Assembly (NCBI GenBank): GCA_965205275.1
Contig: OZ242168.1
Span: 1,488,001-1,552,000, forward strand
Source of the DNA: WTFY01 sp965205275
Lineage (GTDB): Bacteria; Pseudomonadota; Gammaproteobacteria; UBA4575
Direction: 5' to 3'
DNA length: 64,000 bases
This document shows positions 40,103 through 48,883 of the stretch, piece after piece. The translations under genes were made by a program, and so were the position numbers. Numbering within the stretch: the stretch's first letter is position 1; each line of letters opens with the position of its first letter. A model generated the notes under the pieces. That model worked only from the letters and a program-made list of their open reading frames with translations. It did not search any database and was not told the origin of the DNA.

Positions 40103-40758
40103 TAGTTTGTTTCCTGCTGCACAAGATAATCTATCAACTGCAGTAACCGGTCATGACCACCGGCAACACTCGCTGTGGATCGATATTTCCCATTTATAAT
40201 TACAGTCGGTACGGAACTTGTGCCGGTGTTGCGTACGAATTGCTTGGAATGCTGTATTCTTTCCTCAACATAGGAGGAGTTGTAGGCCTTTTCAAACTCC
40301 TCTGTGTCGACACCGTGCTGGCTCAAAAAACGGGATATGGATTCCATGTCCCGCACACGTCTTCCCTGTACGTGAATGGCCTCAAAAAATAACGGGTGTA
40401 TCCTTTCCGCCTCGTCCATCTTTTCCAGGGCATAGTACGCGCGGGCATGGGGTGTCCAGCCACGATTCAGGGCAACCGGCATGCGTATAAACTTCACATG
40501 ACCGGCCTTATTCTGCTTCCAGCTATCCAGGTATTTTTCAAAGGTGTAACAATGGGGACAGCCGTACCAGAAAAGTTCCAGGACTTCAACGTCGCCTGCC
40601 TCAGTCGCCTGTACAGGCACGGCAGGAAAAATCATGTGGTAGTGAAAACCTTCCTCAAACTCGACCTCAGGCTCGCCCGCCTGGACCGTTGCCAGTAACG
40701 CAAGAGCGGGTACAAACAGCCACATGAAAAAAATACGAATCGGGCATTGAGGACTCAT
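40102..40758 (-). CDS. dsbA: Thiol:disulfide interchange protein DsbA
   Basis: A 218-residue periplasmic oxidase with signal peptide ('FFMWLFVPALALLATVQA'), active site CPHC in 'VLELFWYGCPHCYTFEKYLD', and the cis-Pro loop 'TGTSSVPTVIINGKY'. It makes disulfides in exported proteins and is reoxidised by DsbB. The gene lies next to cytochrome c4 and near engB and polA, the conserved order in Pseudomonas-like genomes. Its stop codon is the insertion point of the IS5-family element but is preserved. Confidence 0.95.
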   Translation of the reverse strand: MSPQCPIRIFFMWLFVPALALLATVQAGEPEVEFEEGFHYHMIFPAVPVQATEAGDVEVLELFWYGCPHCYTFEKYLDSWKQNKAGHVKFIRMPVALNRGWTPHARAYYALEKMDEAERIHPLFFEAIHVQGRRVRDMESISRFLSQHGVDTEEFEKAYNSSYVEERIQHSKQFVRNTGTSSVPTVIINGKYRSTASVAGGHDRLLQLIDYLVQQETN

Positions 40759-40842
40759 GTTTTATACAGAAAATCCGTTGGGAGGACGTTTAAACAAAGA
40801 AGGGTATTGCAATGGTCGAGGCCTTGCCACGCGCAACCGGCT

Positions 40843-41469
40843 TTAGTGAAGTCCGGCAATATATTCCGCAACCGCATCGATCTCGGTCTCTGTCAGATAG
40901 CCGACGATGCCCTGCATCGAGTTCAGATTGTCATCAGGCTGGTATCGGGCACCACTTCGGTAGGCCCTTAATTGCGTTGCGGTATAGACCGCATGCTGGC
41001 CCGAAAGACGTGGAAATTTTGCCAGTGCGTTGCCGAGGCCATTGGGGCCATGACAGGACATGCAGGCCGGTACGCCCGTGGCAGCATTGCCGCCACGATA
41101 AATTCTCTCGCCTATCTTGTACAATTTTTTACCCTGGTACTCCTTGTCGGCATCGGCCGTACCGGAACTTGCCGGTTGGCTCGTATAATAGGCCGCCAAA
41201 TCCTGAATGTCCTGTTCAGACAGATTTTCCACCTGAAGGTTCATCAGAACATTCACACGAACCCGGTCTTTAAATAATTGCATCTGTCCAATCAGGTACT
41301 TCTCGCCCTGGCCCGCCAGTTTTGGCCAGGCAGGATTGACACTGTTTCCATCCGGGCCGTGACAGGCAGCACAGGTTGCCGATTTCTGTTTACCGGCTTC
41401 AGGGTCACCCCCTGCATTGGCACAAGCAACATATACCAGACAAATGACCAACAGACACAGTTTCTTCAT
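40843..41469 (-). CDS. Cytochrome c4 (di-heme)
   Basis: A 208-residue periplasmic protein with signal peptide and two heme-c sites, CAACH and CMSCH, in two similar halves ('KQKSATCAACHGPDGNSVNP' and 'TGVPACMSCHGPNGLGNALA'). Axial Met residues are in 'VNVLMNLQVENLS' and 'NLNSMQGIVGYLTETE'. It passes electrons to cbb3-type and other terminal oxidases. dsbA follows after 84 bases; engB is divergent. Confidence 0.95.
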   Translation of the reverse strand: MKKLCLLVICLVYVACANAGGDPEAGKQKSATCAACHGPDGNSVNPAWPKLAGQGEKYLIGQMQLFKDRVRVNVLMNLQVENLSEQDIQDLAAYYTSQPASSGTADADKEYQGKKLYKIGERIYRGGNAATGVPACMSCHGPNGLGNALAKFPRLSGQHAVYTATQLRAYRSGARYQPDDNLNSMQGIVGYLTETEIDAVAEYIAGLH

Positions 41470-41702
41470 GCATCCAATTCCTTATATCAAATCCAGATTT
41501 TGTACAATGTCGTCTACGGCGGACCCTGCCCGTGTCATGAATCGACCGAGGAGGCGCTTATATCACAAAAGCATGTACGGCTACAAAAAATTGACCCGAA
41601 CAAGCCTAGCACAGTCATACTGTCAGGGGTATCTGTAGACTCTTCCAACCATCATAAACTTGCTTTTACAATATCCAGGAAACATGCAGAGGTATTTACC
41701 GA

Positions 41703-42314
41703 ATGAGCCTGCCTTTTAAACAAGTGCGGTTTTTGAAAAGCGCCAGCGCCATTCAGGGCTTTCCCGCGGACGCGGGTGTGGAAATTGCCTTTTGCGGGCG
41801 CTCCAATGCCGGCAAATCAAGCGCAATCAATGCGCTATGCCAGCAAAACAATCTTGCACGCACCAGCAAAACGCCGGGCCGCACACAGTTAATCAATTTT
41901 TTCAAACTGGATGGTGATGCCCGCCTTGTGGACCTGCCCGGCTACGGCTACGCCAAAGCTCCTGCACGCGTACAAAAACAATGGCAGGATCTGATGGAGT
42001 CCTACCTGGTTCATCGCTGCGCATTACGCGGTCTGGTTTTACTAATGGATATTCGCCATCCATTAACCGAAATTGACTGGACCATGGTCCGCTGGAGTCA
42101 GCATTACCGACTGCCTCTTTACATCCTGTTGACCAAGGCCGACAAGGTAAACAGAAATGCCATGGTGAAATCGTTAACCCGGGTCACCTCTGAACTGGAG
42201 CAAAAGGGATTTGATGCAGGAATACAGATATTCTCGGCTACCAAGCGTGTTGGCATCGCACAGGTACAGGAGAAAATTTCAGCATGGATTGCCCGGGCCT
42301 TGGCGCAGGATTGA
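41703..42314 (+). CDS. engB: Ribosome biogenesis GTPase EngB (YsxC/YihA)
   Basis: A 203-residue P-loop GTPase: G1 'FCGRSNAGKSSAINAL', G2 'TSKTPGRTQLINFF', G3 'LVDLPGYGYAK', G4 'LLTKADKVNR', G5 'IFSATKRVG'. It helps assemble the 50S subunit. In many gammaproteobacteria polA is the direct neighbour; here 8 kb of iron-related genes and insertion elements separate them. A hairpin (GCCCCGGTT/AACCGGGGC, 42332-42359) follows the stop without a T-run. Confidence 0.96.
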   Translation: MSLPFKQVRFLKSASAIQGFPADAGVEIAFCGRSNAGKSSAINALCQQNNLARTSKTPGRTQLINFFKLDGDARLVDLPGYGYAKAPARVQKQWQDLMESYLVHRCALRGLVLLMDIRHPLTEIDWTMVRWSQHYRLPLYILLTKADKVNRNAMVKSLTRVTSELEQKGFDAGIQIFSATKRVGIAQVQEKISAWIARALAQD

Positions 42315-42361
42315 TCAGGAACTGTAAAGATGCCCCGGTTAGGTAAAGAAAACCGGGGCTA

Positions 42362-42600
42362 AGAGTGACTTGGTTCGAAAACCAAGTCTGAAGTGCCCGC
42401 TCTTAAGGGAGGGAAGCGGGTAGTGCGTAGCACTGTCTGTTTAGAGGGCAAACATCCCTGAAAGTTCCCAGCCAGATTGTACTTAAAGCGCCAAGGCATC
42501 AAGGGGCTGCGCTCCGGTTCAGCAGAGACGGTCCTGTTGGCGTGACCCACCACCGGATAAGCGCGGAAATTGAAACCATTCACCGCATCGGACCCGTGCT
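42362..42600 (-). other. Structured remnant resembling the right end of an IS200/IS605 (TnpB) element
   Basis: Between engB and the DUF1513 gene lies a stretch dense in hairpins: GACTTGGTT/AACCAAGTC (42367-42388), CCCGCT/AGCGGG (42396-42420) and AGTGC/GCACT (42422-42434). A minus-strand frame (42616-42359) stays open and reads 'SDAVNGFNFRAYPVVGHA' and 'ERSPLMPWRF' but ends within the hairpins. The layout, a protein-like 3' region merging into a structured RNA and a terminal imperfect palindrome, is that of TnpB elements, where it encodes the guide RNA. This is from memory of such elements, not from a search. No TnpA or TnpB body is present. Confidence 0.35.
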
Positions 42601-43751
42601 TACACAAGGGTCGCAACCGCTAAATGGTTGTCCCAGCAACTGGCCCTGAGAAAGGCAGCTTTGAGCGGTCTTGTCTCGCCCGACCAGGCGTCGATGACAA
42701 CCACCCCACCCTGCCCGCTGCTGGCCAGGAACTCCCCGGCTCGCCTGCCGGGTGCGATACCGCTACCATCAGCGACCCGTGTGGACAACAGATAGGCACC
42801 GGCATCAACACTCCAAAAGGTCACAAGGTTGCCACGCGGGGCAGACACGGCAATTATCCGGGCACTTGAATCAAAGCAGACACTGCCACAATACCGCTTC
42901 ATTGAGCGCAAAACATCAGGTGGCCCTTCCAGGAGATGCAATAGACTGTCGTGACATTGTGCGCCCCGTATTATGCGTCGCGCACGACAGAGGGCGACAA
43001 GCGGTACGAGGTCACCCGCAGGCCCCTCGTACTGCATGGCTATCGCAACTGTGTTGTCCTTGCTGATGGCAAGGTGGCGAATGCTCAGTTGATGCAATGT
43101 GCGATTGAGCCGATGCTTCCGAAGCAACCTGCCACTGTACCGATCGATATAGCACAGGGAAGGCGCCATGGTCGGCAGGTTGAGCTTCATGCGCGGCAGT
43201 TCCGGTCGCGTTGAGATGCCACCATTGGCAACAACGAGGGTATCGCCGTCGGAAAGAAGCTGAATGTCGTGCGGGCCTGTGCCATGCGAGTTCAGCTCAC
43301 CTGCGCGCCTGTAATTGTCCTTTGCATCATAGACTCCAATGACGCCGCGTTGCCCTTCAAAATCGTTTTCGCTGGCATAAAGCAGATGCCCGTCGTGACT
43401 GAATACACCGTGACCGTAAAAATGACGATTGCCGGGTGTTGCAAACTCATTCACGATGATGCCGCGTGCAAGATCGACGACGTACGCAAAGCGGTGGGGG
43501 CGCCGGGCGAAATGTACGGCGACCGGGCGGACAGGATGGATTGCAAAGGAATGACCTCGTGCCGGTAACGGCAGGTCGAAAACCTGCGCACCGCGCGGTG
43601 AAAAACTGCGGACCCGATACCTCCCTGAGGCGTCGGTACAAGCGCTGAGATATATCCTTCTGTCGACTGCAGCACAAAGCGGTACCGGCAGCTGTGATCC
43701 GATGAAGCCACCGGCAAGACAACGGAGCAGGTCTCTGCGGTCAATCTCCAT
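42600..43751 (-). CDS. DUF1513 protein of the imelysin iron operon
   Basis: About 383 residues from the ATG at 43751 (MEIDRRDLLRCLAGGFIGSQ), which carries a twin-arginine-like signal (DRRDLL). The protein reads as a beta-propeller ('RGHSFAIHPVRPVAVHFARR', 'HFYGHGVFSHDGHLLYASEN', 'GTGPHDIQLLSDGDTLVVAN') and ends with the family's 'CWDNHLAVA'. It is a periplasmic protein of unknown function found beside imelysins and di-heme oxidoreductases. The ATG overlaps the native stop codon of the imelysin gene upstream, which is now cut by IS481; the insertion may reduce its expression. Confidence 0.85.
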   Translation of the reverse strand: MEIDRRDLLRCLAGGFIGSQLPVPLCAAVDRRIYLSACTDASGRYRVRSFSPRGAQVFDLPLPARGHSFAIHPVRPVAVHFARRPHRFAYVVDLARGIIVNEFATPGNRHFYGHGVFSHDGHLLYASENDFEGQRGVIGVYDAKDNYRRAGELNSHGTGPHDIQLLSDGDTLVVANGGISTRPELPRMKLNLPTMAPSLCYIDRYSGRLLRKHRLNRTLHQLSIRHLAISKDNTVAIAMQYEGPAGDLVPLVALCRARRIIRGAQCHDSLLHLLEGPPDVLRSMKRYCGSVCFDSSARIIAVSAPRGNLVTFWSVDAGAYLLSTRVADGSGIAPGRRAGEFLASSGQGGVVVIDAWSGETRPLKAAFLRASCWDNHLAVATLV

Positions 43752-43830
43752 CGAGCGCATTAAACCCGACGGAGAGCGCAAGTGCCGGAGCAAGCCAGTC
43801 TCTCACAATTTGCCTCAGTGCACGAACCTG
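43741..43830 (-). pseudogene. C-terminal fragment of the IS481-split imelysin gene
   Basis: In the frame ending with TGA at 43741-43743 this segment reads 'QVRALRQIVRDWLAPALALS' then VGFNALDGD, the conserved end of imelysin proteins. It begins at the target duplication (plus-strand ACCTG, 43826-43830). Joined to the large fragment at 45012-45016, the reading frame continues as LEKLVLQVRALRQIV without loss. It shows where the original gene ended, overlapping the DUF1513 ATG. Confidence 0.88.
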
Positions 43831-45011
43831 TGTATGGGTTCAGTACCTATGGCACTGTGGGATCAGGCGGCCTCCAGGGTGACAAGGTACTCGTTGGGCG
43901 TTTTCCAGTCGAGTGCTGCGTGGGGGCGTTCATAGTTGTAGAAGAACTCATAGCCGGCGAGGGCGGCCTGCACCGGGTCGATGCTCAGGGGGCCATCGTA
44001 GCGTCCCCAGAACTCGATGCGGGCAGCGCGGTTGGCGCGTTCCACACAGCCGTTGTACTGGGGATGCTTGGGCGGCAACACATGCAGCGGGATGTGCAGC
44101 GCTTCACAGGACGCCTCGAAGCCGGCCATGAACTCGCTGCCGCCGTCGACCTGGATGGAGACGAGCGGGAACGGCAGGGCCGCCAGCAGTTCGTGCAGGA
44201 AGCGCCGGGCGTGCCCGGCAGTGGCCCGTGAGCAGGCGCGCGTGACCATGAACTTCGACACCGGGCACACGGCGCGGAACTCCTTGACGGTGTCGCCGTC
44301 TCGCACATAGGTCATGTGGTCGATCTGCATCAGCTCGCCCGGGGTACGCGCCTTCGCGCCGTACTTCCAGCGCCGTGCCCAGCGGGCGAAGCGGCGCGGG
44401 CGCTTCGGCGCATGCCTGCCTTCGCAGAACGCGGCGGGCCGGATCACACCGCGGGCCAGCGCCCGGCTGAGGATGCGCCCGACGCTCGACACACTCAGTG
44501 CCACGCCCTCGCGCCCCAGCAGGACCTGCAGGCGCGCCTTGCCCATAAACGGGTACTTGCGGCGCAGGGCCAGCACCGCCCTCACGTCCTGCGGCGTATA
44601 GGCCGGACACCGGTGCCGCCGCGGGCGGCTCGAATGCGGCGCCAGGGCGTGCACACCGCCTGCGGCCAGGACGGCCTTCCAGCGGTACAGGGTGCGCCGG
44701 CTGATCTCCAGCTGCTCCAGGGCGCCGGCCTCGCTGCAGCCCGCCGCACGCAAGCGCTGGTACGCCTGCAACCTGCGGTAGCGCTCACCCGCCGCCTCGG
44801 GTACGTGTTCGTCGACCCTGAAGCTCTTGTATGATCGAATACGAAGGGATTTAATGTCCATGCTCGGGTCTCCGGTTCCAGTGGCTGTGGTTGGTTCACT
44901 GGAGGATACCCGATCCGGTGCAGAGAGAGGCCACGCCTCCCTCTGCACCCCCTCATTCAGATCCCTTGCTCACGATCACTGAAAAGTGCCATAGGTATCT
45001 GAACCTTTACA
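43831..45011 (-). mobile_element. IS481-family insertion sequence
   Basis: A 1181-base element beginning TGT and ending ACA. Its ends are TGTATGGGTTCAGTACCTAT (left, plus strand) and the complement of TGTAAAGGTTCAGATACCTA (right), both leading into GGCACT: inverted repeats of 26-27 bases with a few mismatches and one indel. Both sides carry ACCTG (43826-43830 and 45012-45016), a 5-base target duplication. It holds one transposase gene and lies inside an imelysin gene, in the same orientation as that gene. Confidence 0.92.
43863..44861 (-). CDS. IS481-family transposase
   Basis: About 332 residues from the ATG at 44861 ('DIKSLRIRSYKSFRVDEHVP'). A helix-turn-helix ('QRLRAAGCSEAGALEQLEIS', 'RRTLYRWKAV') precedes an integrase catalytic core with Asp in 'ELMQIDHMTY', Asp in 'SIQVDGGSEFMAGF' and Glu in 'NGCVERANRAARIEF'. 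All three acidic residues and the C-terminal 'RPHAALDWKTPNEYL' are intact, so it may be active. The coding part is richer in GC than the imelysin gene around it. Confidence 0.92.
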   Translation of the reverse strand: MDIKSLRIRSYKSFRVDEHVPEAAGERYRRLQAYQRLRAAGCSEAGALEQLEISRRTLYRWKAVLAAGGVHALAPHSSRPRRHRCPAYTPQDVRAVLALRRKYPFMGKARLQVLLGREGVALSVSSVGRILSRALARGVIRPAAFCEGRHAPKRPRRFARWARRWKYGAKARTPGELMQIDHMTYVRDGDTVKEFRAVCPVSKFMVTRACSRATAGHARRFLHELLAALPFPLVSIQVDGGSEFMAGFEASCEALHIPLHVLPPKHPQYNGCVERANRAARIEFWGRYDGPLSIDPVQAALAGYEFFYNYERPHAALDWKTPNEYLVTLEAA

Positions 45012-46033
45012 ACCTGTAGCACCAGCTTTTCCAGCTTCGCCCGCAGCAACGGGTCCGTTGCAGCTTCTTCCAGCGGCCGGTCAATTGAACGCGCTGTCAG
45101 GAGAGTGAGACGAAATGCCTTGCGTAACAACTGGTCAAGTTTCACATCGACAGTTTTCGTGAGGGCGCCAAGGCCTAGCCCACCTTCTCCATAATACAGA
45201 GCCTGCACCGCCTCCAGGTTATCAATGACGTTACGCAGTGATCGGCCACTCAGGCGGGATTCTGCCAGGTGCGGGCGTGCGTCCTGAACGGTGTTGCCCA
45301 TCACCGGCTCCAGCTTCACTTCGGCGATGAGTTGCAGGCTGTCGTGAAGGCTTTTGAAAAAAGCAAGCGTCACATCACGATGTTCCTGAAAATACACGTT
45401 TTGCAATCCGGGTTCCGCCAGGACTCGGGTAAACGGGTTCTCGCCTTCCTGCCAGTCAGTGAGGATATCGGCTGCCATGGTGCGCATGTTCTCTGCAACG
45501 ACTGTGAGCAATCTGCAGCCCATCGCACCTGCCGTACTTCCCGCAGCAAGATACCGGGGGTCGTACAGCAGGACCTCTGCAGCCAACAAACCCTGAACCG
45601 CTACGTTAGCCTGGCGGATCCGTGACGGAAGGAACGCGGCTTCGTCACCGGCTGTGATGAGCGCATGTACGGCATCCTGCACCTTGCCACGCGCCTGGGG
45701 CCAGAAGTAGAAACGATAAGCGCGCATGAAAAGCTCGACCGGACCGAAGCGTACATGCTGGACACGCATCCATGCATGCATTACGTCATAAAATTGCGCT
45801 TGTGTGCGGACATGCCCTGCTTCGTCGCTGCCGGTACAAAAATCGTTGACGGCGGTGGCGAAGCGATCGGTTGCTGCTGACAACTGCACATAGCGCGGCA
45901 AGACATGATGCTTGACCAGGGCGGCATTGATGCGCGCATAATCCGCCTGCCCAACCGGCGCACCCTCTGAGGCAAATGCCACATTTACAAGAACCAGGGT
46001 GATTAAAGTTACTGACTGAAAGGTATGGGCCAT
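44957..46033 (-). pseudogene. Imelysin-family protein, interrupted by IS481 (large N-terminal fragment)
   Basis: A frame of 358 codons. The first 340 or so are a periplasmic imelysin: signal peptide ('VTLITLVLVNVAFASEGAPV'), 'QFYDVMHAWMRVQHVRFGPV' and 'DPLLRAKLEKLVLQV'. The last 18 codons (from 45011) come from the insertion element and replace the family's C-terminal 'VGFNALDGD'. The gene follows the di-heme oxidoreductase by 15 bases. Imelysins bind iron or heme-like ligands in the periplasm. The missing tail is short, so the truncated product could still fold, but I class the gene as disrupted. Confidence 0.85.
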
Positions 46034-46048
46034 GAGTTCGCCAGTCTG

Positions 46049-47551
46049 TCAAAGTGAGCCCAGGAAGGCGAGTAGGGCCTCGCGTTCTTCCCGCGTCATC
46101 GTCGTGACACGCTGTTTTGCCATTTCGGCTTCCCCGCCGTGCCAGAGGATGGCTTCGAGCAGGTTGCGGGCGCGCCCATCGTGCAGAAACGAGGTGTGGC
46201 CGCTCACGGTTTGCGTGAGTCCGATCCCCCACAGCGGCGGTGTGCGCCATTCACGCCCGGTAGCGTTACCTTCCGGTCGCTGGTCGGCCAGCCCTTCACC
46301 CATGTCATGCAACAGCAGGTCTGTGTATGGCCAGATGAGCTGGAAAGACTGCTCCTTGCCGATCGAATCCCGCCGGGTTACGAATTTCGGCACATGGCAG
46401 GCCGTGCAATGCGATTCATAGAACAGGCGCTTGCCTTCGAGTACCTGTGGATCATCGACCTTGCGCCGTGCCGGAACACCGAGATTGCGGGTATAGAAAA
46501 CCAGCAAGTCGAATATCCGGGTATCTGCCTCAATGCCGTCCATCGCAGGTGTGTCCCCGTGAGGGGCCGTCTGGCATGCCGACTGTGCCACCGTGCAGTC
46601 CCCATGCGGACTCGGGTAGAGCGGGGTCGAAATGCCCATATCTTTTCGGAAAGCACTGGCCACCTGCTGCGTGACGATCGGTTGTCCGGCCTTCCAGCCA
46701 AATCGCCCAAGCATCACTTTCCGGTATTCATCGCTCCATACCTGCCTCGCCCGCCCGGAGATGCCGTCGCCATCACGATCTTCCGGGTCGGCGTTGCGGA
46801 CAATATCCGCTTCCGGGATAGCCTCGAGCAGGCCCATACCGATGACGGGTGGCGCAATGCGTGGCGATATCATCGTATCGGGATGAAGCAGCCCATCCTG
46901 AAGACCTGTGATGTCGTAAGCAGGCAGACGCAAGGACACGACCGTGCCATCGGCCAGCACGACTGGCGTCTCCTCGTAGGCAATTGCCATTTCGCCTTCA
47001 ATGCGGACTCCCTGGATCGAGAAGTTCTGTAGCTGACTCCCGTACGTGGGCTCCGGAATACTGCTTGCCCGGTGCTCCAGAAGTGCGGTTTGTTCCTCCT
47101 CGTCTTGCGGTGGAATCGACAACTGCAGGGACATCGATTCTGCTTTCTCACCTGTGTCCGGAGGATGGCCGCGACCATCTTTCAGATGGCAGTGCTGACA
47201 GGAGCGTGCATTAAAAAGAGGACCCAGGCCGTCCGACGAAGCGGTCGAACTCGGCGCTGACACCCAGATCTTTTTGAAGATGCCGTTGCCCACCTTGAAG
47301 TCGAGTTCGCGCTCGAACGACATGTTTGCAGACGGATGGGAAAAAGCGTTCCGATTCAGCGTCTTGAACACCGTTGCCGCACCACCGGGCCGGCGTTCGT
47401 AAGGCTCGGGCCGAAGGAAATTTTCCGCAGGTTGTATGATTGTCCGAACGCGTTCCCGCTCACTGCCAGATTCTGCTGCGAGCGGGGATAGAACTGCAGC
47501 AAACAGGAGGCCCGTTACAATAAACGATCGTGTAGTGCTGTAGGATAACAT
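46049..47551 (-). CDS. Di-heme oxidoreductase of the imelysin/iron cluster
   Basis: A 500-residue exported protein with two heme-c motifs, CQHCH ('NARSCQHCHLKDGRGHPPD') and CTACH ('FYESHCTACHVPKFVTRRD'). It belongs to the di-heme oxidoreductase family related to MauG and cytochrome c peroxidases. Other family-like stretches are 'DRDGDGISGRARQVWSDEYR' and 'SGHTSFLHDGRARNLLEAIL'. These genes are constant partners of imelysins, suggesting a redox step on iron or iron chelates in the periplasm. It is divergent from the LbtU porin gene, and the Fur site in the shared promoter region could control both. Confidence 0.9.
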   Translation of the reverse strand: MLSYSTTRSFIVTGLLFAAVLSPLAAESGSERERVRTIIQPAENFLRPEPYERRPGGAATVFKTLNRNAFSHPSANMSFERELDFKVGNGIFKKIWVSAPSSTASSDGLGPLFNARSCQHCHLKDGRGHPPDTGEKAESMSLQLSIPPQDEEEQTALLEHRASSIPEPTYGSQLQNFSIQGVRIEGEMAIAYEETPVVLADGTVVSLRLPAYDITGLQDGLLHPDTMISPRIAPPVIGMGLLEAIPEADIVRNADPEDRDGDGISGRARQVWSDEYRKVMLGRFGWKAGQPIVTQQVASAFRKDMGISTPLYPSPHGDCTVAQSACQTAPHGDTPAMDGIEADTRIFDLLVFYTRNLGVPARRKVDDPQVLEGKRLFYESHCTACHVPKFVTRRDSIGKEQSFQLIWPYTDLLLHDMGEGLADQRPEGNATGREWRTPPLWGIGLTQTVSGHTSFLHDGRARNLLEAILWHGGEAEMAKQRVTTMTREEREALLAFLGSL

Positions 47552-47649
47552 CGTAGCTCGGGTGATTTGGAAAGGTGCGCCAGGTCTTCAATACAAACTG
47601 GCCTATGAAGCGATATTTTACCATTAACTGTTTTAATGAGTGAAAATCT

Positions 47650-47676
47650 TTGCTTTTAAATAATAATGATTATAAT
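47650..47676 (+). promoter_or_regulatory. Promoter with Fur box for the iron island
   Basis: TAATAATGATTATAA (47661-47675) matches the Fur consensus TGATAATNATTATCA at 12 of 14 fixed positions. It covers the spacer and -10 of a promoter with TTGCTT (47650-47655) and TATAAT (47671-47676), spaced 15 bases. Binding of Fur with iron would shut off the porin gene to the right and, given the short shared region, perhaps the oxidoreductase to the left. Confidence 0.8.
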
Positions 47677-47704
47677 ACGCATTAGTACTAAGGAGGTACA
47701 GGAA

Positions 47705-48859
47705 ATGAAACGATTGAGAGCCCTGGTCGTAGCGGGCACTGCCCTGCTTCTCTGGCACATGCCGGCATCGGCACAGGAGACCATCGAGGAACGTCTTGCC
47801 AGCATGGAACGGCGAATACAGTACCCGGAAGAGCGCGTCACCGCTCAGGATGAGGTGAGTGGCGTCGTAGAAGTTGAGACAGCCTATGAAGATCCGTATA
47901 AAGGCGACAGCACCTCCGACGCCGCTTTGGCAACGATGGAACTTGGTGTGGCAGCCCGGATCACCGACTGGGTCGGGGCCGAGGTTATACTGCTTCACGA
48001 GGAAGATGAGACGGATATCGAGGTCGATGTCGCAACCATGACACTCGGTCCGGCGGACGGCCCCTGGTCCTTCACGGCCGGCCAGTTTTTCGTTCCGTTC
48101 GGGACATTCGAGAGCAACTTCATTTCCGATCCCATGACGCTCGAACTCGGTGAGACTCGCGAGACCGCCCTGCAATTCGGTTTCGAATCCAACGGAATTC
48201 ACGGTGCCCTCTTCGCCTTCAACGGGGACAACGACGAGGACGGCGATGACCGTATTGCCAGTTTCGGGGCTGCAATCGGTTATTCCACTGAGCGTGAGGG
48301 GTTCGAGTTCGCTGTAAACCTGTCCTACATCAGTGATATCGGCGATTCAGACAGTCTGCAGGACGTCATTGCCGATGGCCTGGCGGCTGGCCCGGATGGA
48401 GAAATTGACGACCTTGAAACAACAACGAACATTAACGAGACTGAAGACAATGATGCGGACTATGACACCCATGTCGAGGGCTGGGCTGCAAGCGCCATGC
48501 TGCGCCTTGGCAACCTGTCGCTTCTTGCAGAGTACCTCGGTGCATCGGAAGACTTCGAGTCTCATGAAGTGGAGTTCGATGGAGACGGCGCCGAGCCATC
48601 CAGCTACATGATCGAGGCGGCCTGGGATTTCGATCTTGCAGGCAAGCCTGCAACGATTGCTGTCGGCTACCAGGAGACGGATGAAGCCCTCGCTCTGGAA
48701 CTGCCCGAAGAACGTTTTCTGCTTGGGTTCTCGGTTGAAATGATGGAAGGGGTCGCACTGGCCATTGAAGGGGCATTCGACGACGACTACGGGGAATCGG
48801 ATGGGGGTACCGGTAAAGATGCCGACATCGTCACCGTCCAGCTTGCCACCGAGTTCTGA
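47705..48859 (+). CDS. LbtU-type siderophore porin
   Basis: About 384 residues from ATG 47705, preceded by AGGAGG. A signal peptide ('LRALVVAGTALLLWHMPASA') and a short coiled segment ('ETIEERLASMERRIQYPEER') come before a very acidic barrel with alternating strands ('SDAALATMELGVAARITDWV', 'WSFTAGQFFVPFGTFESNFI', 'FEFAVNLSYISDIGDSDSLQ') and a C-terminal 'TVQLATEF' ending in Phe, as outer-membrane proteins do. LbtU is the TonB-independent legiobactin receptor of Legionella. Fur box upstream and the imelysin gene 24 bases downstream support a role in iron uptake. Confidence 0.82.
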   Translation: MKRLRALVVAGTALLLWHMPASAQETIEERLASMERRIQYPEERVTAQDEVSGVVEVETAYEDPYKGDSTSDAALATMELGVAARITDWVGAEVILLHEEDETDIEVDVATMTLGPADGPWSFTAGQFFVPFGTFESNFISDPMTLELGETRETALQFGFESNGIHGALFAFNGDNDEDGDDRIASFGAAIGYSTEREGFEFAVNLSYISDIGDSDSLQDVIADGLAAGPDGEIDDLETTTNINETEDNDADYDTHVEGWAASAMLRLGNLSLLAEYLGASEDFESHEVEFDGDGAEPSSYMIEAAWDFDLAGKPATIAVGYQETDEALALELPEERFLLGFSVEMMEGVALAIEGAFDDDYGESDGGTGKDADIVTVQLATEF

Positions 48860-48883
48860 AAACCAAAATAAAAGGGTACACCA

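Noticed and set aside
42332..42359. Hairpin after engB as an intrinsic terminator
   Set aside because: A good 9-bp stem but a 10-base loop and no following T-run on either strand.
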